Positions 24,688-35,305 of a DNA stretch of 64,000 bases are shown piece after piece (the first letter of the stretch is position 1; each line of letters begins with the position of its first letter). The stretch lies in the NCBI RefSeq assembly GCF_019710635.1, contig NZ_JAIFZS010000062.1, positions 1 to 64,000 on the forward strand. The letters run 5' to 3'. The DNA comes from Mycolicibacterium xanthum (GTDB lineage Bacteria > Actinomycetota > Actinomycetes > Mycobacteriales > Mycobacteriaceae). A model generated the notes under the pieces. It was not told where the DNA came from. It did not search any database and saw nothing but the letters and a program-made list of their open reading frames with translations. Position numbers and translations under genes: made by a program.

Positions 24688-26010
24688 ATGGTCGGTTGGT
24701 ACGCGCGGCTGGTCACGGCGATCGCGGCGATCGTCCTGCTGCTGGGCACCGGAACGGTGGCGCACGCGGTCGGCGACGAGCAGGCGGTGCTGGTCCCCGG
24801 GGCCATGCCCTTCAAGCAGATCAACCCGGTCTACCCGTTGCTCAGGCACTTCCTCTACCCGTATATCGGCATCCACTTCCACGACGATGACGACCCCGAG
24901 CTGATCGACTATTCGCAGAACCCGCTCGCCGTCGACCGGGCCGTTCGTCAAGGGGTGGACAAGACGATCGTCGCCGTTCGCGAGATCGACGGCAAAGTCG
25001 TGGTGATCGGCGAGTCGATGGGCAGCATGGTCGCCGCCAGAGTTGCCGTGGAGCTTGCCGACAGCTCCGAACCTCCGTTGGTCGACGATCTCCGGATCGT
25101 GCTGATCGTCCCGCTGGAGGTCGGCATCGCGGAGTACTTCACAGAGGGCACCTACATTCCCATCCTCAACTACCGGGTCAGCCGCCTTCCGGAGTCTCCG
25201 TACTCCACCGCGATTCTGATCGGCGAGTACGACGGCTGGTCCAATCCGCCCGATCGTCCGTGGAATCTGGTATCGCTGTTCAACTCGGTCATGGGCATGG
25301 TGTTCGTGCACAGCGTCGTCGCGTTGGTCGATCCGGCCGACGTACCGCCGGAGAACATCACGGTCGAACAGAACTCGCAGGGTGCCACGGTGACCACCTA
25401 TCTGGTGCCGACCGAACATCTCCCGTTGACGCAGGTGTTTCGCCTGTTCCTCCCCGGTTCGCTGGTCGACGTCGCCGACCGGGTTCTCCGCCCGATCGTC
25501 GACGCGGGATACGTCCGTCACGACCGGCCGGGTGACCCTCGTCCGTACCTGTCCGAGGGGCGGATCGTCTGGCCGCAGCAGGTGGCTCCGGCCGAGGCCG
25601 GCGCCCCCGAACCCGTCGAGCCCGGCGGCGCGACGTTGACCGGCGTCGACAGGCCGGGTCTCGCCGCATCGACGGCATCGACGGAATCCGGTGGCGGGAG
25701 CGCACCGGCACCCGAGCCCGAACCGGCAGCCGAGGTCCAGGACGATCCGATCGACGCGGCCGACCCGGCGGAAGACCTGCCAGAGGTCGACGAGACGGAG
25801 CCTGCGCCCGACCCGGAGCTCGAGCCTGGGTCCGAGCCGGAGCTCGAGCCTGCGCCGGAGCCGGAGCCCGAGCCGGACCTCGAGTCGGAGGAATCCGGAA
25901 CGGACATCGAGCAGGACTCGGCGGACACTGCGCCGGAGGCAACCGAGACCGGCGACCCCGGTCCGGCCGGCCGGGAGGTGTCAGAGCCTGTCACGACCGG
26001 AAGCTCATGA
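24688..26010 (+). CDS. Secreted PE-PPE domain serine hydrolase with acidic C-terminal tail
   Basis: The 440-residue protein has a signal peptide (helix to about residue 20, AHA at about 25-27) and a PE-PPE (PF08237-type) alpha/beta-hydrolase domain. The nucleophile elbow is GESMGS at 108-113 (Ser110). No N-terminal PE or PPE domain is present, so it is a stand-alone hydrolase, as seen in many fast growers. After about residue 290 the chain becomes Glu/Pro-rich with imperfect EPEPE-type repeats, probably disordered. The substrate is likely an ester at the envelope. A GTG three bases upstream is an alternative start; GGGAGGG lies just before both. The 3' end overlaps the convergent cupin gene by 6 bp. 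Confidence 0.85.
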   Translation: MVGWYARLVTAIAAIVLLLGTGTVAHAVGDEQAVLVPGAMPFKQINPVYPLLRHFLYPYIGIHFHDDDDPELIDYSQNPLAVDRAVRQGVDKTIVAVREIDGKVVVIGESMGSMVAARVAVELADSSEPPLVDDLRIVLIVPLEVGIAEYFTEGTYIPILNYRVSRLPESPYSTAILIGEYDGWSNPPDRPWNLVSLFNSVMGMVFVHSVVALVDPADVPPENITVEQNSQGATVTTYLVPTEHLPLTQVFRLFLPGSLVDVADRVLRPIVDAGYVRHDRPGDPRPYLSEGRIVWPQQVAPAEAGAPEPVEPGGATLTGVDRPGLAASTASTESGGGSAPAPEPEPAAEVQDDPIDAADPAEDLPEVDETEPAPDPELEPGSEPELEPAPEPEPEPDLESEESGTDIEQDSADTAPEATETGDPGPAGREVSEPVTTGSS

Positions 26011-26508
26011 CGGCTGGACGAAGTGGTTGTCGTTGCGGGCGAACCACTCGCTGCGCTGTTCATCGGTGAGCTCGCCGAGCCGTGCGAGACCCTCGAAGTA
26101 GTGCTCGCGCGGTGCGCCGGGGGAGAACACCATCAGCAGCGACGCCGGCTCATCGTCCTCGTTGCGGAATCCGTGCACGCCGCCCGGCGGGACGTAGAGG
26201 AAGTCGCCGGTCCGGCCGTCGATCCAGTCGCCGCCGTCGAAGAGCCGCACGGTTCCGGACAGCACGAAGAACGCCTCGGACATGGTGCGGTGGAAATGCG
26301 GCGCCGGGCCGCCGCCGCGCGGTGCGATCTGCACGCGGTAGAGGCCGTAGTCCCCGCCGGTGGCCTGCTGGCCGGCCAGGTAGTGGTACTGGAACAGTCC
26401 GAACGAGTCGTAGTCGGGCGGCTCGTCACCACGCTTGAGCCAGGCGCTGACCTCCGGCTCGTCGGCGGTGTAGCGGACGGGGGGATAGGGCGGCACCACC
26501 AGGGACAT
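26005..26508 (-). CDS. Cupin-domain protein
   Basis: This 167-residue single-cupin protein has motif 1 as GPAPHFHRTMSEAFFVLSG (histidines and glutamate as metal ligands) and motif 2 as GDFLYVPPGGVHGFRN. The small beta-barrel may be a dioxygenase, isomerase or binding protein; the sequence does not decide. It diverges from the groEL2 promoter, with 258 bp between them. Confidence 0.85.
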   Translation of the reverse strand: MSLVVPPYPPVRYTADEPEVSAWLKRGDEPPDYDSFGLFQYHYLAGQQATGGDYGLYRVQIAPRGGGPAPHFHRTMSEAFFVLSGTVRLFDGGDWIDGRTGDFLYVPPGGVHGFRNEDDEPASLLMVFSPGAPREHYFEGLARLGELTDEQRSEWFARNDNHFVQPS

Positions 26509-26592
26509 GCCGCCCAGTGTGCCCCGGCCGACCGAGGTGGTCCCCGGCGGTCTTCGCGTTGGGTGAACATCACGCGACGGCCACCCAACAAC

Positions 26593-26619
26593 CTTGCACT
26601 CGCCCAGGTCGAGTGCTAA
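26593..26619 (+). promoter_or_regulatory. CIRCE operator 1 (HrcA site) upstream of groEL2
   Basis: The site has a left half at 26593-26601 (7 of 9 bases match TTAGCACTC), a 9-bp spacer and a perfect right half GAGTGCTAA at 26611-26619. This fits the consensus HrcA operator. HrcA represses chaperonin genes until heat stress. Confidence 0.9.
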
Positions 26620-26627
26620 GAATGCAG

Positions 26628-26654
26628 TTGGCACTCGCGAACGGTGAGTGCTAG
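26628..26654 (+). promoter_or_regulatory. CIRCE operator 2 upstream of groEL2
   Basis: TTGGCACTC, a 9-bp spacer and GAGTGCTAG form a second HrcA-type operator 8 bp after the first. Each half differs from the consensus at one base. Two operators in tandem should give tight control. The site lies about 110 bp before the groEL2 start. Confidence 0.9.
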
Positions 26655-26766
26655 GTCGGGACGGTGAGGCCGGGGCCGCATAAGCGAGCACAGCCCCAGC
26701 CGTCCGTCGCGGGCATCGATTCCGACCACAAGACGTGCATCCCCTATCCGGAGGAAACACTTCGCA

Positions 26767-28392
<1,626 letters not shown>

Positions 28393-28422
28393 TTTTCAGA
28401 AGAGCCCAGGCTCACTACGAAG

Positions 28423-28455
28423 AAGCCCGGCTCCCGTTTGGGGGCCGGGCTTTTT
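28423..28455 (+). terminator. Intrinsic terminator after groEL2
   Basis: An AAGCCCGGCTCCC arm pairs with a GGGGGCCGGGCTT arm around a short loop, followed directly by a run of T. It lies 31 bp after the groEL2 stop and is one of the few classic rho-independent terminators in the window. Confidence 0.9.
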
Positions 28456-28612
28456 CGGTTGTCTGCGTCATCGCGAACGTGACGCTGCCTTCACGCTCGC
28501 GCGCGGGTGAGCAGCCATCTTCACGTTCGGCGGCACCACCCTTTACGCTCGGCGCCGCCAGCGGCGTTCCCGGGGCTACCATCGAACCCGGCCCGGAAAG
28601 GGGGCGGTCGCG

Positions 28613-30172
28613 ATCCCGAACCAGTACGACGCCGTCGTCCTCGGCGGCGGACACAATGGGCTGACGTGCGCCAGCTATCTGGCCAGATCCGGTCTGCGCG
28701 TTCTGGTTTTGGAGAAGCATCACACGATCGGTGGGATGACCGGGACCGAGGAGGTGACGTTGCCCGGGTTCTGGTCGGACACCCACGCGATCTGCATTCA
28801 GTTCGCGAACTTCTCGCCGGCACCTGCCGAGCTCGGTCTGGCCGACCACGGCTTCGAGATGCTGCGGCCCGACCCATGCTGGTCGCATGCGCTGCCCGAC
28901 GGGCGCAGCCTCACCGTCTACCGCGACGTCGACGAGACCTGTGCCGAACTCGCGCGCCACAGTGAGTCCGACGCCGCGACCTGGCGAACGCTCTACCGGG
29001 AGTTCCTGGAGCAGGAGTCGGCCATCACCGGCTCGTTCAACGAGCCGCCGCCGGAGGTCGACGTGTCCGGGACCGACCCCGACGGGTACCGCTTCTCGTT
29101 GCAGAGCCTGCGGTCGTGGTGCGACGAGCGGTTCGTCTCCGACGAAACCAAGGCGCTGGTGGGGTCGTGGGCGATGCACGTCGGCGCCGCCCCGGACGAG
29201 GCGGGCGGCGGCTTCGCGGCGTGGCTGTTCTCGATGGTGGTTCAGCGGTACGGCAACAACGTGGTCAAGGGCGGCATGGGCAACCTGACCGGGGCTCTGG
29301 CCGCGGTGGTCCAGGCGCACGGCGGCGAGGTCCGCACCGGCGCGGAGGTGACCCGCATCGCCGTGGAGCACGGTCGCGCGGTCGGCATCGAACTCGCCGA
29401 CGGCGACCACATCGACGGCTTCGGCCTGCTCGCCGCCTCGAGTCATCCGCGCCCGCTGGTGCTGGACCTGCTGGGAGAGCGCGCGGTGGGGGAGCGCATT
29501 GCACACCGGATGCGCAACTACGAGTTGGGCCAGTCGGTGATGGTCATCTACCTGGCGCTCGACTCGCCCGTCGAGTTCCGCGCCGGCCCCACGGCCGGCC
29601 GCTCGGTGTACGTGCATCCGAGTCCGCCGTCGCTGGACTACTTCGCGCAGCTCTACTGCGACGCCCGCGGCGGTCGGCTGCCGGCCGAACCCTTCGCGTT
29701 GATCTGCAACGACAGCGCCGCCGACGCCGGCCGGGTGCCGCCGGGCCGGGCGCTGATGAAGCTCGTCGTGCAGCCGGTGCCCCACCGGATCACCGGCGAC
29801 GCGGGTGGCTCGATCCGGGCCCGCGACTGGTCGCAGGCCAAGGAGCCGTTCGCCGATCGCGTCATCGATCTGCTCACCCGCAACTACGTTCCCGACCTGG
29901 CCGACAAGATCCTCGCGCGGGTGGTGCACAGCCCGGTCGATCTGGAACAGATCCTGCCCAGTGCGGTGCACGGGACGAACTCGCAGGGCGCGATGCTTCC
30001 CTACCAGGCGGGCGGGCTGCGGCCGGTGCCCGGGATGGGCCGGTACCGGACGCCGGTCGACAACGTCTACCTGTGCGGGTCGGGCGCGCATCCCGGTCCG
30101 GGGGTGACGATGGCGCCCGGGCGCAATGCCGCGCGCCTGATCCTGGCCGACCTCGGGCTGGCGGCTCCCTGA
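28613..30172 (+). CDS. FAD-dependent phytoene desaturase-like oxidoreductase (non-canonical start)
   Basis: The protein (about 520 residues) has the N-terminal FAD motif VLGGGHNGLTCASYLARSGL, the continuation EKHHTIGGMTG, and the C-terminal region LCGSGAHPGPGVTMAPGRNA of the COG1233 phytoene dehydrogenase-like family. The substrate is unknown. No ATG, GTG or TTG exists in frame between an upstream stop (28508) and TTG 28709, and starting at 28709 would delete the dinucleotide-binding motif. I place the start at ATC 28613, with GGAAAGGGGG upstream; GTC 28607, one base from GTG, is the other option. Either a rare start codon, a point mutation or a sequence error explains this. Confidence 0.75.
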   Translation: MPNQYDAVVLGGGHNGLTCASYLARSGLRVLVLEKHHTIGGMTGTEEVTLPGFWSDTHAICIQFANFSPAPAELGLADHGFEMLRPDPCWSHALPDGRSLTVYRDVDETCAELARHSESDAATWRTLYREFLEQESAITGSFNEPPPEVDVSGTDPDGYRFSLQSLRSWCDERFVSDETKALVGSWAMHVGAAPDEAGGGFAAWLFSMVVQRYGNNVVKGGMGNLTGALAAVVQAHGGEVRTGAEVTRIAVEHGRAVGIELADGDHIDGFGLLAASSHPRPLVLDLLGERAVGERIAHRMRNYELGQSVMVIYLALDSPVEFRAGPTAGRSVYVHPSPPSLDYFAQLYCDARGGRLPAEPFALICNDSAADAGRVPPGRALMKLVVQPVPHRITGDAGGSIRARDWSQAKEPFADRVIDLLTRNYVPDLADKILARVVHSPVDLEQILPSAVHGTNSQGAMLPYQAGGLRPVPGMGRYRTPVDNVYLCGSGAHPGPGVTMAPGRNAARLILADLGLAAP

Positions 30173-30185
30173 GTGGGGCGACGCG

Positions 30186-30551
30186 CTACAGCGGCACGCA
30201 GTCGTCCCCGCAACCCGATGCCGTCGGCACGCCCGGAACCGCGGGGCGGTGCAGAACGGCGCGCTCGGGCGTCACGTGCACCACATCGCCGTCGACCTCG
30301 GCGCGGCCGTCGACGATCAGCGAGTAGCCGCCGGGATCGGCCGGCGGGTAGAGCAGCGTGACGTCGGGGTGGCCGGCCGCGTTGCGGCGGGTGCTGTTGC
30401 CGACTCTGCCGATATCGAGGACGCCGCCACGCAGCACCGGGTCGACCGCGACGGTGTGGGCCCGGTGGTCGTCGCCCACGGTGATCAGATAGCCGAGAGG
30501 ATGGTCGGCCAGCGTCGCGGCCAGCTGGTCGAGGTCCACTTTCACGCTCAT
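30186..30551 (-). CDS. Pyridoxamine 5'-phosphate oxidase-like split beta-barrel protein
   Basis: This 121-residue protein resembles small PNPOx-like FMN- or F420-binding proteins. The segment PLGYLITVGDDHRAHTVAVDP and the strand LIVDGRAEVDGDVVHVTPE are typical of the fold. Mycobacteria hold many such F420-dependent reductases. No catalytic residue can be assigned by eye. It ends 14 bp from the convergent oxidoreductase and is 25 bp from the amidohydrolase gene in tandem. Confidence 0.75.
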   Translation of the reverse strand: MSVKVDLDQLAATLADHPLGYLITVGDDHRAHTVAVDPVLRGGVLDIGRVGNSTRRNAAGHPDVTLLYPPADPGGYSLIVDGRAEVDGDVVHVTPERAVLHRPAVPGVPTASGCGDDCVPL

Positions 30552-30576
30552 GACGCGAGAATACGTTCGCCGCGCG

Positions 30577-32313
30577 TCACGCCGGTGTGGGCTGCCGGCC
30601 GCGCACCAGCCGGCCCGGACGCGCCTCGGTGGGCACCCCGTTCTCGGCGATCACCTCGCCCGAGACGATCGTGGCGACGTACCCGTCGGCGGTCTGGTCC
30701 AGCCGGCGCCCGCCGGCGGGCAGATCGGCCTTGACCACCGGGCGGTGCAGTCGCAGCGCACCGGCGTCGATGACGTTGAGATCGGCCTTGTAGCCCACCG
30801 CGATCCGGCCCCGGTCGGACAGGCCCGCCACCCGGGCGGGCACCGAGGTGAGCTCACGCACCGCCTCGGCGACCGACAGCCGCCCGGACGGCCGGTCGCG
30901 CACCCAGTGCGTCAACATGTACGTCGGGAACGAGGCGTCGCAGATCATCCCGTAGTGCGCGCCGCCGTCGCCCAGGCCCAGCACCACGTCGTCGCGGCGG
31001 ATCAGCTCCGCGACGGTGTCCAGCGAGCCGTCGCGGAAGTTGGCCAGCGCCACCAGCAGCATGGCGTGGCCGTCGTCGTCGAGCAGTCGGTCGTAGGCCT
31101 CCTCGGCCGGGCTCACGCCGCGGGCCGCAGCCCTGGCATTGATCGAATCCGACGGCGCCGGTTCGTAGTTCGGCGGATCGCCGAGCGGAAACATGTACTT
31201 CCAGGCTTGCGCGGCGAACATCAGCGGGTGGCCCCCGGATGCCGGCGCATCGGCCAGGATGCGTTCCCGCACTTCGGGTTTGCGCATCTCGGCGACCCGC
31301 TCTGCCAGCGGCAGACCTGAAAGCGCCTGATAGGACGGGTACATCACGAACGGGTTGCCCGACAGCTCCAGGCCGAGTACCAGCCCGATGGGCCGGGGGA
31401 AGATCTGCGCGGTGACCACCGGCCCGTCCGCCCCGGCATTGCTGTTGGCCTTCTCGACCATCGTCAGCGCGTCCAGGTAGAACGGCGGCCCGCCGTTGCC
31501 GATCGCCAGCGTGAACGTCACCGGCAGGCCGACCTCGGCGGCGACGTCGAACACCGTCTGCAGCACCGGTTGGTAGTCGCCGGCGACCAGGTCGGGCACG
31601 AACTGGATCAGCCCCCCACCGGCGTCGTCGACCCCGCGGGCGATCGCCTCGATCTCGGAGCGGTCGACGTCGAAGGTCGGGATCGGCCGCCCACTCTGCG
31701 TCTTGTGCAGGGCCAGCCGTGAGGACGCGAACCCCAAGGCCCCGGCCCGCACCGCCTCGGTGGCCAGCTTGCGCATCATCGCCAGGTCCTCGGGGGTCGC
31801 CGGCTCCCGGTCCACGCCGCGCGCCCCCATCACGTAGACCCGCAGCGGTGAGTGCGGCAGCAGCGCCGCCACATCGATGTCTCGGGGGCGTGCCGAGACC
31901 GCGTCGAGAAACTCCGGGAACGTCTCCCAGTGCCACGGCAGACCGTCGACCATGACCACGCCGGGGATGTCCTCGACGCCGGCCATCACGTCGACGAGGA
32001 CGTCGTGGTCGGCGGGCCGGCACGGGGCGAAACCGACCCCGCAGTTGCCCATCACCGCGGTGGTGACCCCGTGCGCCGACGACGGGGTCAGCCGGTCCGA
32101 CCAGATCGCCTGACCGTCGTAGTGGGTGTGCAGGTCGACGAACCCGGGTGTGACCAGCAGTCCGGTCGCGTCGATCTCCCGCTCGGCAGTGCCAGCCACG
32201 GCACCGACGTGCGTGATGACGCCGTCGTCGACGGCGACGTCCCCGACGAACGGTTCGCCGCCCATGCCGTCGACGATGGTGCCCCCGCGGATCAACAGCT
32301 GATGCGTGGTCAT
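30577..32313 (-). CDS. N-acyl-D-amino-acid deacylase-like amidohydrolase
   Basis: The 578-residue protein belongs to the amidohydrolase superfamily (Amidohydro_3, D-aminoacylase type). Metal ligands are in GFVDLHTHYDGQ (His62, His64), and the C-terminal part contains LGLGDGGAHYGMICDAS with further ligands. It probably hydrolyses an N-acyl amino acid or related amide. M. tuberculosis has a similar protein, Rv2913c. ATG 32313 begins MTTHQLLIRGGTIVDG, the usual first strand. It diverges from the glyoxalase gene, with 22 bp between them. Confidence 0.88.
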   Translation of the reverse strand: MTTHQLLIRGGTIVDGMGGEPFVGDVAVDDGVITHVGAVAGTAEREIDATGLLVTPGFVDLHTHYDGQAIWSDRLTPSSAHGVTTAVMGNCGVGFAPCRPADHDVLVDVMAGVEDIPGVVMVDGLPWHWETFPEFLDAVSARPRDIDVAALLPHSPLRVYVMGARGVDREPATPEDLAMMRKLATEAVRAGALGFASSRLALHKTQSGRPIPTFDVDRSEIEAIARGVDDAGGGLIQFVPDLVAGDYQPVLQTVFDVAAEVGLPVTFTLAIGNGGPPFYLDALTMVEKANSNAGADGPVVTAQIFPRPIGLVLGLELSGNPFVMYPSYQALSGLPLAERVAEMRKPEVRERILADAPASGGHPLMFAAQAWKYMFPLGDPPNYEPAPSDSINARAAARGVSPAEEAYDRLLDDDGHAMLLVALANFRDGSLDTVAELIRRDDVVLGLGDGGAHYGMICDASFPTYMLTHWVRDRPSGRLSVAEAVRELTSVPARVAGLSDRGRIAVGYKADLNVIDAGALRLHRPVVKADLPAGGRRLDQTADGYVATIVSGEVIAENGVPTEARPGRLVRGRQPTPA

Positions 32314-32335
32314 ATCCCGAATGTACGGTGAGGGC

Positions 32336-32725
32336 GTGATCGACCACCTCGGAATCAACTGTGCGGACTGGGAGGCCTCGCGGGCCTTCTACGACAAGGT
32401 TCTCGGCGTGCTGGGCTACGCCCGGCAGAAGGACTTCGGCGTCGCCGTCGGGTACGGCGCGCCGGGCAAACCGGACTTCTGGATCGGCGACATGAACGCA
32501 GGACAGGCGGCCGGCCCGAACCGGGAGGTGCACATCGCGTTCGCCGCCAAGGACCCGGAGACCGTGCAGGCCTTCTTCCACACGGCGCTGGCACTCGGCG
32601 CCGAACCGCTGCACGCACCGCGGCTGTTCCCGGAGTACCACGAGAACTATTACGGCGCGTTCGTGCGCGACCCGGACGGCAACAACGTCGAGGCCGTGTT
32701 CCACGGCGGCGGACCGAAGGAGTGA
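32336..32725 (+). CDS. VOC/glyoxalase family protein
   Basis: The 129-residue protein begins IDHLGINCADWEASRAFYDK and ends with the typical RDPDGNNVEAVFHGG. It is one VOC domain made of two beta-alpha-beta-beta-beta modules. The family includes glyoxalases, dioxygenases and resistance proteins; the substrate is unknown. It starts with GTG 32336 and precedes the DinB-like gene by 4 bp, so they are probably co-transcribed. Confidence 0.85.
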   Translation: MIDHLGINCADWEASRAFYDKVLGVLGYARQKDFGVAVGYGAPGKPDFWIGDMNAGQAAGPNREVHIAFAAKDPETVQAFFHTALALGAEPLHAPRLFPEYHENYYGAFVRDPDGNNVEAVFHGGGPKE

Positions 32726-32729
32726 ACCG

Positions 32730-33242
32730 ATGGCCGACATCGATGCTGCCCGCGAACTGCTGCGCGACTCCTTCACCCGGCTGATCGAGCACGTCGACGA
32801 TCTCACCGACGGGCTGACCGACGACGTCGCCTACTTCCGGCCCACCCCGGAGGCCAACACCATCGCCTGGCTGATCTGGCACAGCGCGCGGATCCAGGAC
32901 GCCCAACTGTGCGCGATCGCCGACCTCGAGCAGGTGTGGCTGCGCGACGGCTGGGTGGACCGCTTCGCCCTCGACCTGCCGCGCGACGCCCACGGCTACG
33001 GCCACACCGCCGAGGAGGTCGCCAAGGTGCGCGCACCGGCTGCCCTGCTGGCCGGCTACTACCACGCCGTGCACAAAGAGTCGCTGGCCTACGTGGCATC
33101 GGTCTCGGCAGAGGAACTCGGCCGGATCGTCGACCGCCGGTGGACCCCACCGGTGACCGCCAGCGCGCGGCTGGTCAGCATCATCGACGACGCTGCTCAG
33201 CACCTCGGCCAGGCGGCCTACATCAGGGGGATCGCCGGTTGA
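32730..33242 (+). CDS. DinB/DUF664 family putative mycothiol-dependent enzyme
   Basis: This 170-residue helical-bundle protein has the DUF664/DinB features NTIAWLIWHSARIQDAQL (metal His) and SIIDDAAQHLGQAAYIRG (second metal motif). Many actinobacterial members are mycothiol-dependent transferases or isomerases. ATG 32730 is 4 bp from the upstream stop. Its TGA overlaps the TTG start of a damaged PAP2 gene. Confidence 0.82.
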   Translation: MADIDAARELLRDSFTRLIEHVDDLTDGLTDDVAYFRPTPEANTIAWLIWHSARIQDAQLCAIADLEQVWLRDGWVDRFALDLPRDAHGYGHTAEEVAKVRAPAALLAGYYHAVHKESLAYVASVSAEELGRIVDRRWTPPVTASARLVSIIDDAAQHLGQAAYIRGIAG

Positions 33243-33663
33243 GCGGTCCTGCTCTGGTCCGCTGGTGGCCGGTGATCGGCCTGGCGGGCTGATCCTGCTC
33301 GGTCTCGCCGTGGGGACGGGTTCCACACCGGTCGACGACGCGGTCTTCGCCGCCGGTCAGCGCCACCCTTGGCTGGAATGGCTACGGGTGTTCACCGACG
33401 GCCGCGTCACGCTCGCGCTCTGGACGGTCGTGCTGGCGGTGGCCCTCGCGCAGCGCCGCGCGCAGCTGGCCGCGGTGATCGCGGCGGCGCCGGTGGTCGC
33501 GGTGCTGACCGAACGGTTGGCCAAACAGGCGTTCGGCAGGTTGCGCGACGACGCACTGGCGTACCCGAGCGGGCACACCACCCTCGTGGTGGTGGCCCTG
33601 GGGCTGGCGGTGCTGGTGGTCGGGGTGTCGGTGTGTGTGGCCGCCCGGGCCGCCCGGAGTTGA
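33239..33663 (+). pseudogene. PAP2-family phosphatase, frameshifted and truncated
   Basis: From TTG 33239 the frame encodes a start (ALVRWWPVIGLAG) that hits TGA at 33290. The following frame, open from 33265, continues ILLGLAVGTGSTPVDDAVFA and reaches the PAP2 motifs KQAFGRLR and YPSGHTTLVVV. Adding one base near 33288 would join both parts into a normal N-terminus. The third PAP2 motif (SRxxxGxHxxxD) is missing; the chain stops after one further helix. Both defects suggest a dead gene. A functional short protein starting at GTG 33265 is the less likely alternative. Confidence 0.6.
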
Positions 33664-33674
33664 CATGTGTCAAC
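33659..33674. promoter_or_regulatory. Candidate operator upstream of the aldehyde dehydrogenase
   Basis: GTTGACA, TG, TGTCAAC form a 7-bp inverted repeat 41 bp before the aldehyde dehydrogenase start. The left half contains TTGACA and could also be a -35 box. A TetR-type regulator is plausible, but none is adjacent. Confidence 0.35.
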
Positions 33675-33715
33675 CTCGCTGCGACGAGGATCACAGTCAT
33701 GGTTAGCATGAGGTC

Positions 33716-35245
33716 ATGACAGCGACGCCAGACGTGGAACTGACCGAGCCGTTCACCGGCACCGGCACCATCACCAACCCGGCCACCGGCACGGAAGCGG
33801 GGCGGGTCAGCTGGACCGACCCCGCCGACGTGGCCAGGGTGGCGGCCGGCCTGCGCGTCGCGCAGCGCGAGTGGGAGGCCCGCGGCGCCAAGGGGCGGGC
33901 CAAGGTGCTGGCGCGGTTCGCGGTGTGGCTCGGCCAGCACCGCGACGAGATCGAGCGGTTGCTGATCGCGGAGACCGGCAAGTCCGCGGTGGACGCCGCG
34001 CAGGAGGTCCCGCTGCTGCTGATGATCGCCGCGTACTACATCAAGACGATGGAGCAGGCGCTGGCACCCGAGACCCGGCCGGCCGCCCTGCCGTTCCTGG
34101 CGATCAAGAAGGTCACGGTGCACTACCGCCCCCGCGCGGTGGTCGGCATCATCGCGCCGTGGAACTACCCGGTCGCCAACGCGTTGATGGACGCCATCGG
34201 CGCGCTCGCCGCCGGCTGTGCGGTGCTGCTCAAGCCCTCCGAGCGCACCCCGCTGACCGCCGAGTTGCTGCTGCGCGGGTGGCTGGAATCGGGCGCCCCC
34301 GAGGTGCTCGCCCTGGCGCAGGGTGCCCGTGCGGTGTCCGAGGCCGTCATCGACAACTCCGATTACATCCAGTTCACCGGATCGAGCGCGACCGGGGCCA
34401 AGGTGATGGAGCGCGCCGCGCGCCGGCTCACCCCGGTCAGCCTCGAGCTCGGCGGCAAGGACCCGATGATCGTGCTCGAGGACGCCGACGTGGACCTGGC
34501 CGCCCACGCCGCGGTGTGGGGCGCGATGTTCAACGCCGGCCAGACCTGCGTGTCCGTCGAGCGGGTCTACGTGCTCGAACCGGTCTACGACCAGTTCGTC
34601 GACGCGGTCGTACGCGACGTGGCGAGCCTCAAGACCGGCGCCGGGGACGGCCACAACTTCGGCGCGCTGATCGACGAGAGCCAGGTCGCGGTCACCGAAC
34701 GTCACGTCGCCGATGCGCTCGCCAAGGGCGCCAGGGCGCTGACCGGGGGCAGCCGCCCGGCGGGTGCGGGCAGTTTCTATCCGCCCACGGTGCTCGTCGA
34801 TGTCGACCACTCGATGGCCTGCATGACCGAGGAGACGTTCGGCCCCACCCTGCCGATCATGAAGGTCGCCACGGTCGACGAGGCCGTCCGGCTGGCCAAC
34901 GACAGCCCGTACGGATTGTCGGCCTCGGTCTTCTCCGGTGACGTGGAGCGGGCCAGGGAGGTGGCCGTGCAGCTCGACTGCGGAGCCGTCAACGTCAACG
35001 ACGTGATCTCCAACCTGATGTGCACCACCGCCCCGATGGGCGGCTGGAAGGACTCGGGGATGGGCGCGCGGTTCGGCGGCGCCGACGGGCTGCGCAAGTT
35101 CTGCCGCCAGGAGGCGGTGGTGGTGCCGCGCACCACCGTCGGCGCCGGCGGCAACTACTACAGCAATTCGCTGCGCGCGCTGAAGCGGATGAACGGGTTG
35201 CTGACCAAGCTGGCCCTGATCGGGCCGCGTAGAGCGGCGAAGTAA
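33716..35245 (+). CDS. Aldehyde dehydrogenase (succinate-semialdehyde dehydrogenase-like)
   Basis: This 509-residue NAD(P)-dependent enzyme oxidises an aldehyde to an acid. Motifs: PWNYP at 148-152, the cofactor-site FTGSSATG at 220-227, catalytic Glu244 in LELGGKDP, and catalytic Cys278 in NAGQTCVS. The C-terminal 40 residues (GGNYYSNSLRALKRMNGLL) are a mycobacterial-type extension. The best guess is the SSADH or general aldehyde class; the substrate is unknown. The gene stands alone. Confidence 0.92.
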   Translation: MTATPDVELTEPFTGTGTITNPATGTEAGRVSWTDPADVARVAAGLRVAQREWEARGAKGRAKVLARFAVWLGQHRDEIERLLIAETGKSAVDAAQEVPLLLMIAAYYIKTMEQALAPETRPAALPFLAIKKVTVHYRPRAVVGIIAPWNYPVANALMDAIGALAAGCAVLLKPSERTPLTAELLLRGWLESGAPEVLALAQGARAVSEAVIDNSDYIQFTGSSATGAKVMERAARRLTPVSLELGGKDPMIVLEDADVDLAAHAAVWGAMFNAGQTCVSVERVYVLEPVYDQFVDAVVRDVASLKTGAGDGHNFGALIDESQVAVTERHVADALAKGARALTGGSRPAGAGSFYPPTVLVDVDHSMACMTEETFGPTLPIMKVATVDEAVRLANDSPYGLSASVFSGDVERAREVAVQLDCGAVNVNDVISNLMCTTAPMGGWKDSGMGARFGGADGLRKFCRQEAVVVPRTTVGAGGNYYSNSLRALKRMNGLLTKLALIGPRRAAK

Positions 35246-35305
35246 TCCATCGTCCGTTCACCGAAACGTCACCGGACGGTACGTAGGGGTCGATAATTTC
35301 TGCTC

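Noticed and set aside
28470..28560. Degenerate repeats of TTCACGYTCG after groEL2
   Set aside because: Three loose copies only (28488, 28520, 28541 areas), with unequal spacing; too weak to call an element.
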